A stretch of DNA of 64,000 nucleotides from Neurospora crassa OR74A (Eukaryota; Ascomycota; Sordariomycetes; Sordariales; Sordariaceae), in contig NC_026507.1 of assembly GCF_000182925.2 (NCBI RefSeq), positions 1,364,001 through 1,428,000 on the forward strand, read 5' to 3'. The position numbers and the translations under genes are program-made. Positions 51,585-61,915 of this stretch are shown one piece after another (within the stretch, counting starts at the first letter, position 1; every line of letters starts with the position of its first letter). Below the pieces are notes generated by a model, which saw only the letters and a program-made list of their open reading frames with translations, did not search any database and was not told the origin of the DNA.

Positions 51585-53004
51585 TCAGGCGTCTTTTTTG
51601 TCGAAGAGAGCAACAGCCTGAAGCGCATTGACATGCCGCTTCATATCCGCCAATTCTTCTTTAGTTGCGGCCAGTTCCAAGTTGATCTCCACCAACTCGA
51701 TATTTGTTGCCGCCAACTCTTGCTGGGTGGTTGCCAGCTCTTGCTTGCTCGCGGCCAATTCAGCACGCACGGCCTTCAGTTCGCTGGTAAACTCGTCCAT
51801 CCTCTGCAGGCAAGCGAGCATGAAGTTGCCGCCGCCCTCTTGTTTGGCCTCGAGGAAACTGAGGCGGTTTCCATGCTTTTCCACAGGGCCCACGTAACGG
51901 CCGATCTGGTCTTGGACAACATTGGCGGTTTCAACCGCGGCCCTGGTGTCCTCGGCCAATGTTTCGAGTTTTCTCTCAAAACGCTGCAGGACGTTGGCTT
52001 GCTTCTTGATGATGATGGCCTGGCCGTTGAGGGTGGCAGCTTGGTTTTTCAAAGTGATTGCTTGGTCGTCGACCTTGGCGGCGAGGGCGCTGTTCTCGAG
52101 GATTGCAATGATATCAAATTCCTGCATTGCAGGAACCGGTTGGTCCGGAAGTGCCTATAGAGGAAGAAAAAGAAAGGCCAGTCAGCATGATGGAACACAA
52201 ACTGAGTAGACCCAAGATAGAAACAGAATCTGTCCAGCTGTAATACTGCATCACCAGACCGGTCAACGAAAGGTACCCCCACCGCGAGGCAGGATCCACA
52301 GACGCGACCTACTGAGCGCCATTTCAGCCGCAAGACAAGCTCCCCAGCCCGGCAATACGCTGACCAAGCGCATGCCGCCGGCCAGCACATATGTGAGCCT
52401 GGTGATGCGCCGTAAGACAACTCTGGGTCCAGATGACAACATGAAAAGTTGTAGAGCTGGAGCCACGTGACGCTCGGACGGACGACCGTATCCGTGGAAC
52501 TGCCCCATAGGACGCGGCCCCCCAGGAGAAACTCCTTTTGCATTTTGAGAACTGGCTCCCCCGCGAACTTGAACCCGGCCTAGGCGCTCAAAGTCCCAGA
52601 CTGGCGGCGGGCATGTGGTCGAGTCTCGGTTTTACATTCCCACGGACGACTTGGCAGCATTACACGAGAACGAGAGTGTGTGACTGAACAGAGACTGGGC
52701 TGGACAAGGATGGACCTACCTCAGAAGATGAAGGGACGGTATTGTCGCTGTCCTCGGCAGCCTCGTGCTGAACGGCTTGTAATGCATATTTGTCAGTCAT
52801 TGCCACCAGAAGTGATGAAGATGTGGAGAAATATGAAGAAGTGCAGACGTAAAGGACGTACGATTAGAGGACCAAAGTGAGAGTGCGAAGTGGAGGTGTG
52901 ATGAGGTGGAGGCGGTTGATGTTAGAAAAGCGACAACTTACCGGCTCTTCTTTCCTCGCACGCTTGTGCGCACGTTTGTCGGTTTTGGGGCGACCGCTGA
53001 CCAT
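51585..53004 (-). CDS. Coiled-coil protein with basic N-terminus, function unknown
   Basis: I predict three exons: 53004-52942, 52767-52720 and 52154-51585, all in phase 0, giving 226 residues. Donors are GTAAGT and GTAGGT; acceptors are GTTCAG and CTATAG. Exon 1 encodes MVSGRPKTDKRAHKRARKEE, a strong basic, nuclear-signal-like leader. Exon 2 adds an acidic link (HEAAEDSDN). The rest is almost all heptad-compatible helix: QAATLNGQAIIIKKQANVLQ and an A-x-x-x-E-L repeat region such as ELAATNIELVEINLELAATK. Such proteins often form parallel dimers. I do not recognise the family. The long exon 3 is secure; the two small exons rest on splice-site quality and phase agreement. Confidence 0.65.
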
Positions 53005-54435
53005 GATGATCACTTGAAGTGGGTGATGCGGGCGGGTGATGCGAGTGATGGAAGTCTGCGGATGCTCTTGCAGAGTAATCAAGTCCTGTCGAATAAAAAA
53101 GGCGAAGACTTGAAGCTGCCAGTTCAAGAAGACGGTGAAAGGAGGAAATAGAGGGGGAGGGGGGGAGATTTAATTACTGGACGGAAAGACTGATCCGGGA
53201 CCCACCCTGAATAACACCCGCAGCGTGAATGGGAAGGAAGAATAACAAGCCAAGAGCCATTGACGGTTCAGGTTGCAGGTGAATCGTACGTCTCGAGATG
53301 GGACAAATATGAGAAAGTGGGTCGAAATCGTGGTGTTTGCTTGCGAATCGAGGACAGGCGTTGGCACTTCAGTCACTGCCCGGTGGATCGCGGGGCTCCC
53401 GCGAAAGATACATTGAGAACAGCCATATGGAGACACGCACACTGGCTCAATATCGCTCTTGTGGTCGGTTTTCAACAAGATGAACGCGGCCGATGCTCAA
53501 TAGAGACAAGTTGCAGAGCCTGAGTATCCTGTAGACATGATACGGTTGGGAATTGACCGCAAATTGACCACTGGGCTAGAGCTAGAGAGGGGTATGGAAG
53601 TATAGCAGGCACACTTGACGCAGAGCGGTGAGGGGGCCGGCAAAGGATGTGAGAGATGGGATCATGATGAAAACTAAGTCGAGGCACTTTGCAGAACGGT
53701 CAATGTTGACTCTGGACCCATCCTAAAAGTATTACACCGGCTGCCAGGTGACGACTACCACCCCGCTTAGGCACCCGGGAAAGAGAAGGAGTCAAGTCTC
53801 TGCAGGTCCAGAACAAGTCCAGGTTGCTAGAGGTAAGTATGACAAAACACGATGTTGACCTTCTCGCCAGGGAAGGTCCACCTATGAAGCTATGAAGAAT
53901 AGAATAGGATCACACGAGCCGCAAGCTGTGTCTCTTGTTAGTAAGGGACTTGAAGCTGATGCCTGTCCTGGGAGCCAAGCTTTCGACTTGAGGGCATATG
54001 TGCCTGTGTTGACTCTGATGTATGCCTCTTCTGTCCCACGCTGTGATGGTCAGACAGCACATCAAGGTTCCATCTGCGGTGACTGCTGGGCATAGCAGCC
54101 ATTGCCGCTTTCAGGTTGTCCGAGACTCCAAGTGGATGGACCCATGAGACAAAGAGTACAATTTCCAAGAGGCAGCAGGGTAACCGTTCATAGACCTCTT
54201 CTGCTGTCTCCCACGATCCGCTCCTGTCCTCATAGAAAGTACAGCCAATGGAGTGGGGGAACAAACCCGTAAATCCACCACCGCCCATCATGCCACACTA
54301 TAAACAGACAGCGATCGTGTGCTGAATGGACTCTGGCGCGACTTTGTGCTGGTAACCCTCACAGCGGGCCTCTTTTGAATCGGATGTAGCTCAATTCCTT
54401 GAGCACACGGACGGCAGCGATACCAAGAGCCATGC
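53005..54435. other. Gene-poor interval
   Basis: Divergent promoter side of the coiled-coil gene. A minus-strand frame at 53938-54291 (118 residues, Trp/Cys containing, starting MMGGGGFTGLFPHSIG) is open but matches nothing I know; I do not call it a gene. Confidence 0.4.
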
Positions 54436-54756
54436 TCAGCTAGAGAGGGATTTGAAGCGGGGTGTCTCTTTCGCTCCAGATACAACAGAATCACTCGACT
54501 GAGTGGACGAGAGCGATATCGAGAGCGATGTCGAGACATGCCGAGGAGCCGCGGGATTTGGGTAGGAGCAAGTCGGACACTGCCACTTGTCCTTTCCATC
54601 GTCCTTGACCCATACCCTATGGTGAGCCATCCTCACCCTGAAGCTTGAGTTGACCGTACATTCAAAGCAATGACCGCATTGTTCAAGAGAAGGAGGTGTT
54701 GCGGTGTTGCGGACGGGTTCTGAGCTTCGCCTGAGGCAGCACCAGAATACGCGTGA
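54436..54756 (-). CDS. Possible small zinc-binding ORF or exon
   Basis: An open stretch of 106 codons after an upstream TAG. It contains QCGHCFECTVNSSF, then MAHHRVWVKDDGKDKW directly before QCPTCSYPNPAAPRH. The cysteine pairs (C-x2-C-x2-C and C-x2-C) and the W-x-C-x2-C ending resemble small fungal zinc-ribbon or RING-like fragments. The only in-frame ATG (54636) lies after the first cysteine pair, so a 5' exon would be needed, and I could not fix one. The tail is Ser-rich. It may be a real small gene, one exon of a larger gene, or a relic. Confidence 0.35.
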   Translation of the reverse strand, partial: SRVFWCCLRRSSEPVRNTATPPSLEQCGHCFECTVNSSFRVRMAHHRVWVKDDGKDKWQCPTCSYPNPAAPRHVSTSLSISLSSTQSSDSVVSGAKETPRFKSLSS

Positions 54757-55699
54757 CTATCGAGCTGTAGAGTAGATCGGCAGATAAGGGAAACAGCATA
54801 ATTGTCAAGCAGATGAGCAGTTGAGTCAGCTATTAGATAGCGAAATCAACAAGACAAGGAAACAACATTGTGGTTGGCAACTTGCATGATAGTAACCATC
54901 GAGTCTCGGACATGTATTGATGAAGTGACGTTGAAATGCTGTCACTTGACTCTGCACGTGATGGTGGGGTTGGTGGGGCCTATTTCTTGAGATTTGAGGA
55001 AGAGACAACCTAGCGCAAGGTAAAATTGATGGAATGCTCATCAGCAGTGGAAGTGTGATGGGTGTGGTCAGAGGTTTGGTTTGGAGTAGAAAAAACAAAC
55101 AAACAAACCCATTGCCTGCCGTAACGAAACTGATGAGAAAGATGGGAAACATTGAATGGAAGTGGAGGGAACTGAACCTAAGAGGAAGTGGAAGTGGAAG
55201 TGGAATTGTTTCCACCAAGTTGAATGGGAGCTTGGACCAGCCCGGCCTGGGGGTCCATGGGGCAGTCAACGGAATCCATGGAGCTCAGCTGCCGTGTCCG
55301 CTGAATGACTTGCTGCCCCGCCTACCTACTGCCCGTTGCTAGGTGGGTAGGTACCTTGGACAGGTAAGTAGGTATTCTAGGAGCCCCTGCTGCGTCGGTG
55401 TCACCCACTGCCGTGATCATGGATGGAACCTCGGTGGAAGTCCCTCTGTACAGCACAGCAGCCCACCTCCTTACTACCTCTCTCAGTCCACCTAGTCCCA
55501 TCCCGTCGATATTTTTCTGGAGCTCAGCGCAAAAGGACCCACGCCCGACCCGATTGCACATTGCACGAGCCTCACAACATCGCAAATCGACCCTTTTCTC
55601 CCATCCACCCACCGCCCATCTCTCCCGCTTTGTGCCCTTGTTCCTGAAGCTCCGTCTTTGCTTGGTCGTTACTATTCCGAGCTCTAATCCCAACCCAAC
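54757..55699. other. Intergenic interval upstream of cct7
   Basis: Pyrimidine-rich near 55560-55690 (the likely cct7 leader). Contains the clustered GGTAGGTA-type motifs listed separately. No gene supported. Confidence 0.5.
55321..55374. promoter_or_regulatory. Cluster of CCTACCTA / GGTAGGTA motifs upstream of cct7
   Basis: CCTACCTAC at 55321-55329, GGTGGGTAGGTACC at 55342-55355 and GGTAAGTAGGTA at 55363-55374, both strands represented, 325-380 bp before the cct7 ATG. A similar CTAGGTAGGT lies about 330 bp before cct6. The role is inferred from position and repetition only. Confidence 0.35.
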
Positions 55700-57563
55700 A
55701 TGTCTTTCGGAGGCCAAACACCGACCATCATTGTCCTGAAAGAGGGTCAGTCAGCCAGCCCCTCCATGCTCCCCTCCTCGGTCCTGCCCTCTCCTTTGCC
55801 CCCTTTTCCCTACCTGGGTAACCATCACAAACTGACACCACGGCCTCTGCTCCCGATACAGGCACCGATACCTCGCAGGGCAAGCCCCAGATCATCTCCA
55901 ACATCAACGCCTGCCTTGCCGTCCAGGCCACCATCAAGTCGACACTCGGTCCCTATGGCGGTGACCTATTAATGGTGGATGCCAACGGCAAGCAGACAAT
56001 CACAAACGATGGCGCCACCGTCATGAAGCTCCTCGACATTGTCCACCCTGCTGCGCGAATCCTCGTCGACATTGCCCGGTCACAAGATGCCGAAGTGGGT
56101 GACGGCACCACCTCGGTCGTCGTGCTTGCTGGCGAGATCCTCAAGGAGGTCAAGGAACATGTCGAACAGGGTGTCAGCTCACAGATCATCATCAAGGGCC
56201 TCAGGAGGGCCTCCACCATGGCCGTCAACAAGATCAAGGAGATTGCCATCAACACCGCCGAGTCCAACCGCCGCGAGACCCTGAGCAAGCTGGCCGCCAC
56301 CGCCATGACCAGCAAGCTCATCAAGAGAAACACCGACTTCTTCACAGAGAGTAAGCGATTCGCAATGATGCATTTGTCGCACAAATACGCTACTTCTAGT
56401 ACTGACCGACCCGCCTGTGCGCAGTGGTTGTCGATGCCGTCCTCTCCCTCGACCAAGAAGACCTCAACGAAAAGTTAATAGGCATCAAGAAGATCCCCGG
56501 CGGCTCCCTGACCGACTCGCTCTTCGTCAACGGTGTCGCCTTCAAGAAGACCTTCTCGTACGCCGGTTTCGAGCAACAGCCCAAGTCGTTCAAGAACCCC
56601 AAGATCTGCTGCCTCAACGTCGAGCTTGAGCTCAAGGCCGAGAAGGACAACGCCGAGGTGCGCGTCGAGCAGGTTTCCGAGTACCAGGCCATTGTCGACG
56701 CCGAGTGGCAAATTATCTACAAGAAGCTCGAGGCCGTGTACGCGACAGGCGCCAAGGTGGTGTTGTCCAAGCTGCCCATCGGCGATTTGGCCACCCAGTA
56801 CTTTGCCGACCGCGACATCTTCTGCGCCGGCCGTGTCACCTCGGAGGATATGGAGCGCGTCGTCCAGGCCACCGGCGCCACCGTCCAGAGCACCTGCTCC
56901 GACATCCTGCCCGAGCACCTCGGCACCTGCGGCACCTTTGAGGAGCGCCAGATCGGCGGCGAGCGCTTCAACTTCTTCGAGGACTGCCCGTCGGCCAAGA
57001 CGTGCACGCTCGTCCTGCGCGGCGGCGCCGAGCAGTTCATCGCCGAGGTTGAGCGCTCCCTGCACGACGCCATCATGATCGTCAAGCGCGCCATTCGCAA
57101 CAAGACCATTGTCGGCGGCGGCGGTGCCGTCGAGATGGAGGTTTCCGCCTACCTGCACCGCTTCGCCGATCGCGACGTTGCCCACAAGCAGCAGGCCATC
57201 ATCAAGTCCTTCGCCAAGGCCCTCGAGATCATTCCCCGTCAGCTCTGCGACAACGCCGGCTTTGACGCCACCGACATTCTCAACAAGCTCCGCGTCGAGC
57301 ACCGCAAGGGCAACACGTGGGCCGGTGTCGACTTTACGAACGAGGGCGTCTGCGACATGATGGAGCGTTTCGTCTGGGAGCCTGCGCTCATCAAGATCAA
57401 CGCCCTCCAGGCCGCCACGGAGGCAGCTTGCCTGATTCTCGGTGTGGATGAGACCATCAGGAACGAGGAGAGCCAGGCGCCACAGGCTCCTGGCCAGAAA
57501 CTGCCGCCCGGTGCGGCCCAGAGGGCTTTGAGGGGAAGAGGCCGCGGCATGCCTAGGCGGTAG
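55700..57563 (+). CDS. cct7: T-complex protein 1 subunit eta (CCT7)
   Basis: Exons 55700-55745, 55862-56350 and 56425-57563 encode 557 residues. The start [20 protein letters not shown] and the [20 protein letters not shown] block are specific to the eta subunit. Nucleotide binding is shown by [18 protein letters not shown] and GDGTTS (95-100); the later [15 protein letters not shown] and [14 protein letters not shown] complete the equatorial domain. The apical domain has [16 protein letters not shown]. The tail ends in the Arg-Gly motif [10 protein letters not shown], as in other eta chains. It belongs to the same TRiC/CCT ring as the zeta subunit found about 26 kb upstream. All junctions keep phase (1, 1), and both donors are weak-to-moderate GTCAGT/GTAAGC. 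Confidence 0.97.
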
Positions 57564-58078
57564 ATGGGGGGCGGACAAAAGAGAGAAGTCATGTCAAGTT
57601 AAAGATGATAACAAAACGTAATTTAGATGGCATAGTGTGGGGAATATACCTGTACGAAGATTCTGTCAAGCTGTTTTTGGGCATTTGTCGGCGGTTGGCT
57701 GATGATTCAGGTGACATGATGAGCCCACTGCCCGGTGCTGGCCATGGGCTATTTTAGTGCATTTCTCTGTGTCTCCCTCTTCGGTGATTCTGTAAGGTTG
57801 TGATCAATGTCAAAAGTCTTGGCAAATGTGTTTCGAAAAACAAAGCTGTTCTGTATTCTGTATGTAGGTACTCTACACTATTGATGCGTTTCTCGTGTAT
57901 AGGTACTGAAAGCATTGGAAGAATTCTCCCATATCAGAATCAACGCTGGCAGCGAGCGAGAGTCTGCACAACGATGTTCGAAAAAACATAACACAACACG
58001 ACCCCCCTCCTTCTACGTACTTTAATGACTAGTGTTCGTGTATCTTACAAGCGTATGCTGCAATTCTTCCGGCCGTTT
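57564..58078. other. Convergent intergenic interval
   Basis: 3' flanks of cct7 and the Spt10-like gene, T-rich in places. Nothing else seen. Confidence 0.5.
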
Positions 58079-61000
58079 CTATCTTTGTTCGTTGTTGTTC
58101 TCGGTATTAATGTCATCAGAGAGCAAGTGGCTCACATCCATCTTGCCGGCACTTCCATTTACACTCCCACTCCCACTTCCATTCGCACTACCTCCAACTC
58201 CTCCAGTTCCTCCAGTCCCTGTTACCATTGTCGTCGTCGTCGTTGTTGTGGTTGTCGTCTTCGCCTCTGCTGCAGAGCCACCATTACCTGCACTTCCACT
58301 CATTTCCTTCTCCTCTCCAGCTACTACTGGTTCGGGATTCGGTGCCGTCGCCGGTGGTGGAGTAGGAGTTGCTGCGCCAATTTCTGTGCCTGTCTCTGTG
58401 CCTGTCGTGTCCATCACATCTGGATCTGGATTGTTGGGCCCTCCTGAATCAGGATCAGGGTGAGCAGCAGCAGCTGCTGCACCAGAGCCAGAAGCAGCAC
58501 TGGAACCACTACGATTCCCTAGAGCAGGATCCATCATATCAGCAGCGCGGTTATTGGTGGCGGCTGCAGAAAAATCTTGCCAATAGTGCTGCTCATCTCG
58601 ATCCCAACTTTGATGGTCTTCCTGGTGGTCCTGATCCTGATCACGTCCCTCGTCCTCCTCCTCCTCCTGCTCCTCCTCCGCCATAGTTACGTCGTTTTCT
58701 GCAGCCAGGTTTATGAGGCTTGAACGTACGCCATCCTCCTCCTCGTCCTGGCCAAAAGCCTGGTGGTGGTGGTGGTTCTCCTCGTCCCCGTCCCCGTCCT
58801 CATTCAAACCCATCTCGATATCATTATCATCGCGTTCTGGCGTTGCCGTTGCCCCTGGTGGGGATACCGGCGAGGTTGGTTCTCCTCCTCCTCCTGCAGC
58901 GTTCACACCTGCGGGAGCGGACTCTTCATCCTTTGCAGCTCTGACTTGCTCCCGGTGACCATATTGATGATGTTCGAGATCCGCAGTTCCATCCAAGCGT
59001 GGGTCTAGGCTCGGGTCGGTGGTGTTGTTCCTTGTAGTTGTGGAAGAAGTATTTCCTCTAACTGAACTCATCTTTACCGTGCTTTCTGTCGCCGCTGCCG
59101 CCGCCGCCGCCACTTCTTTACCACCATGGCGGTTCCGGTTATTGCTGTTGATGCTTGTGAAATGTGAACCCGGTACGGTGTCCATGCCCATGTCCACATC
59201 ATCTCCACCGCGAGCGCTGGCACCCGACTGTTGTTCTCTTCCACTTTCCCAAACTGACGTGAGTCCTCGTGGTGACCTTACTGCAGCGGCCTTCTTGTAC
59301 TCATCCTGACCTTCGTCCTCCCCATCCTCGCTACTGGTTTCAACCAACATGTCCAAATCCTTATCAGCCATGTCTGCTTGATCATCCGCGTCCGCCATTC
59401 CCTCTTCGTCCATGCGGGGATCTCTTCTCTCAATGTCCGAGCTTCCTCCATCACCATGCAAGCTTGCCCTCTCAGCGCCTTGTCCACTATCGCCACTGCC
59501 ACCGCGGCTTAGCCTCCCCATGTGATCTTCCCTACCACCATCAGATCTATCACCAGAATGCTCATGATTTTGATCATACTGCTCAACACGTCCATCATGA
59601 CCAACATGCCCAAGGCGATGCCGACGTTGATGATCATGATGACGTTGATGATCCTGCTGCTGCATATGATGAACCCCACCACTACCATCCATGAACCCGC
59701 CCGCGCCACTCCCACTCCCCGACGTCAACCCATCACCCATCCCGATACCAACAGCCTCGGTACCCGCCACAGTTAACAAGGCTTGGAACGTATCCGAATC
59801 GGTATCGGGTTCGCCAGCAGAAGAGGCGCCTCTGTGCTTGTGCTGCTGCTGCTGCTGCTGGTGATGATGGTGTTGGTGAGGTTGGTGGTGCTGATGCGGC
59901 GCGTACTGGTATTGATATTGCTGCTGATGGCGGGCATCGTGCTGCGTGCTATGATTATGGGCGCCTGTGGGAAGAGATCTCGTCGTTTCGGGCATGTAAT
60001 GTTGAGCGCCATCGGACGGGTGAGCGTTGTGAGCTGTCGAGGTATGAAGTTGGGATGGTTGGATTTGATGTGGTTGGCTGTATAACGGCGCATGCACCTG
60101 TGTAGGCGGATGGAGAGGAGGTCGATGGTGGAATGGGTTTGGATGATGCTGCGGCTGGTGATGCTGGGTGTAGTCTCGCTCGTTATGGGCTTGCCCATGG
60201 TCGCCCAGGGAATGATGATTGGATGCGATCGTTCGTGTAGAAGATGGTCCTGGTTGGCTTATCATTTGTGGATCAATGATGGGGGGTAAGGAGACGTGCG
60301 GATGATGAGGCTGATGGTGATGAGAGGATGTCACTACAGAGTGATGTTGCGGTTCATGATGCGGGTGGGAAGGATAAGGAGGGGGATAGTGATGGTGGTG
60401 ATGCGGAGGAGAGGAAGGATGGTGTGGTAGCATTGGACTTTCATGCGCCTGTGTGTGACGAGTAAAAGGGTTTTGCTGAACGGTGGCTAGGTTGGTTGTA
60501 TCAGGGGTTACTTGCATAGGAGGACCGGGGGAAGGGGAAGTCAAGATGGAGATTTGGTGACCGCTGGCATCAGTAAAATGCGGATGGCTTTGGTTATAGT
60601 GATGCGATGAGGAGGCAGCATAGGGATCTATGTGAGATGGTGGCTCGGGCGGCAAGGCAGGTATGGAGTACGTCCTGGGCTGATCGGCTATGGTGACAGT
60701 ATGACCCGCCGGAGCAAACCCAGGAGATGGAATGGGCGATGATCGCTTGGAGCTGCTGGCCCCAACGGGCGGGCTAAGATTCGGACGCTTTATGCCGCTG
60801 GACGTTGTGGTCATGATGTTAGACAAGGACGGTTGGTGCTGGTGCTGCTGAGCTTGGGACGTGGATGACAATGACGACTTTCCCAGTTCTTTGCATTCAG
60901 AACAGTTCCTAATTACATCCGAGACCGTCTCCTTGATACGACTCCAGTGGTAGCGCTCGGCAATGGTGGCCGTGGTTCTGTTGATGCCCGCATGTGACTG

Positions 61001-61915
61001 GTTGTGTACCTCTCTTGCAATGTCGTACTGGCGGCGCGGGTCCGAGATGACCTCTTTGTCCTTTAGCATGAGAATGTCACCGTCGACCAGCTTGTAGTGA
61101 GTCGCGGCGCTACGAAGCCTGCTTTTCTCGGCTCGGTCAGCCCCGTTCGGATAGCGGCCGTACTTGAGATAGAACTTGATCTTGTCGAAACGCTCTTCAC
61201 TCACAAGTTCTTCGTTACCTGCCGCGTCGCCCAAGTCCCGCCCAAAGATGATGGCGTCCACCAGACGGTCGGGGTAACTCTTGAGGTTGCCGGCCCCCTT
61301 GACACGGCCGATGCGCTTGAAGCCCAAGCCGTCCCAGATCTTGCACGACGCCACGTTGGTCTCGTACACGAGGTTGAAGACCGAGTACGTGTAGCCCAGC
61401 TTGGGTGCCCAGTCCAAGTAGGTCTCACCCATGAGACGCCCGACGCCGCGGTTACGGGAGGCATCCGTCACGATGAAGCCAGCATTGCAGATGTGGCTGC
61501 TGCGGCCAGGGTAGTTGGGCTTGATGTAGAAGGTGCCCAAGCACTCTGTCGACCAGTTCTTGTTGTCGACAATGTCCTCGCCGCGCTCGATCTGGCCGAG
61601 GAGCATGACACCAGCAAAGTTTTGGAACCAGTAGTCGGCAAACTTGTCGAAGGGCATGGCGTCCAACATGGGGTACGTATCACCACCCTCGATTTCCTTG
61701 TTGAACTGATCATGGAGATAGTGCAGCAGCGAATTGGGCACCTGATGGCGTGAGGCAAAGGGGACGACGGTAGCCACCGTCTGGCGATCCCGCAGAGTCA
61801 CATGGCGAGGGACAATGGTGGGCGGGAACGAGGGATGAGCAGGGTCTGGATAGGGAGCCGCTCCAGAGACGCGGTAAATCGTTCCGGCTGAGGGGTCGTC
61901 AAGGATGGCTGGCAT
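58079..61915 (-). CDS. Spt10-like GNAT protein with integrase-type HHCC zinc finger
   Basis: Intronless, 1278 residues. A GNAT acetyltransferase-like domain (about 35-230) shows motif A in GFIVTDASRNRGVGRLMGE and NLVYETNVASCKIWDGLGF. Next comes an H2C2 zinc finger (about 300-342): H304, H308, C338 and C341 in REVHNQSHAG and VIRNCSECKE, like the N-terminal domain of retroviral integrases. This pairing is the hallmark of yeast Spt10, which binds upstream elements of histone genes and activates them. From residue 345 on the protein is disordered: His/Pro/Gln-rich, then Asp/Glu- and Gly/Ser/Thr-rich, with poly-His, poly-Gln, poly-Ala and poly-Thr tracts from trinucleotide repeats. The tail is far longer than in yeast Spt10 (640 residues in total). 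It should act in the nucleus. Confidence 0.88.
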   Translation of the reverse strand: MPAILDDPSAGTIYRVSGAAPYPDPAHPSFPPTIVPRHVTLRDRQTVATVVPFASRHQVPNSLLHYLHDQFNKEIEGGDTYPMLDAMPFDKFADYWFQNFAGVMLLGQIERGEDIVDNKNWSTECLGTFYIKPNYPGRSSHICNAGFIVTDASRNRGVGRLMGETYLDWAPKLGYTYSVFNLVYETNVASCKIWDGLGFKRIGRVKGAGNLKSYPDRLVDAIIFGRDLGDAAGNEELVSEERFDKIKFYLKYGRYPNGADRAEKSRLRSAATHYKLVDGDILMLKDKEVISDPRRQYDIAREVHNQSHAGINRTTATIAERYHWSRIKETVSDVIRNCSECKELGKSSLSSTSQAQQHQHQPSLSNIMTTTSSGIKRPNLSPPVGASSSKRSSPIPSPGFAPAGHTVTIADQPRTYSIPALPPEPPSHIDPYAASSSHHYNQSHPHFTDASGHQISILTSPSPGPPMQVTPDTTNLATVQQNPFTRHTQAHESPMLPHHPSSPPHHHHHYPPPYPSHPHHEPQHHSVVTSSHHHQPHHPHVSLPPIIDPQMISQPGPSSTRTIASNHHSLGDHGQAHNERDYTQHHQPQHHPNPFHHRPPLHPPTQVHAPLYSQPHQIQPSQLHTSTAHNAHPSDGAQHYMPETTRSLPTGAHNHSTQHDARHQQQYQYQYAPHQHHQPHQHHHHQQQQQQHKHRGASSAGEPDTDSDTFQALLTVAGTEAVGIGMGDGLTSGSGSGAGGFMDGSGGVHHMQQQDHQRHHDHQRRHRLGHVGHDGRVEQYDQNHEHSGDRSDGGREDHMGRLSRGGSGDSGQGAERASLHGDGGSSDIERRDPRMDEEGMADADDQADMADKDLDMLVETSSEDGEDEGQDEYKKAAAVRSPRGLTSVWESGREQQSGASARGGDDVDMGMDTVPGSHFTSINSNNRNRHGGKEVAAAAAAATESTVKMSSVRGNTSSTTTRNNTTDPSLDPRLDGTADLEHHQYGHREQVRAAKDEESAPAGVNAAGGGGEPTSPVSPPGATATPERDDNDIEMGLNEDGDGDEENHHHHQAFGQDEEEDGVRSSLINLAAENDVTMAEEEQEEEEDEGRDQDQDHQEDHQSWDRDEQHYWQDFSAAATNNRAADMMDPALGNRSGSSAASGSGAAAAAAHPDPDSGGPNNPDPDVMDTTGTETGTEIGAATPTPPPATAPNPEPVVAGEEKEMSGSAGNGGSAAEAKTTTTTTTTTTMVTGTGGTGGVGGSANGSGSGSVNGSAGKMDVSHLLSDDINTENNNEQR

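Noticed and set aside
52560-52660. Minus-strand GGGTTCAAGTTC resembling a tRNA B box
   Set aside because: No A box or acceptor stem at the right distance.
48419-53004. A small biosynthetic gene cluster around the AMP-forming ligase
   Set aside because: No synthase, transporter, oxidase or regulator is adjacent; neighbours are a coiled-coil protein and tRNA-Leu.
56475-57578. A 367-codon minus-strand frame rich in Leu, Gly and Asp
   Set aside because: Antisense shadow of cct7. GC-rich third positions keep the opposite strand open.
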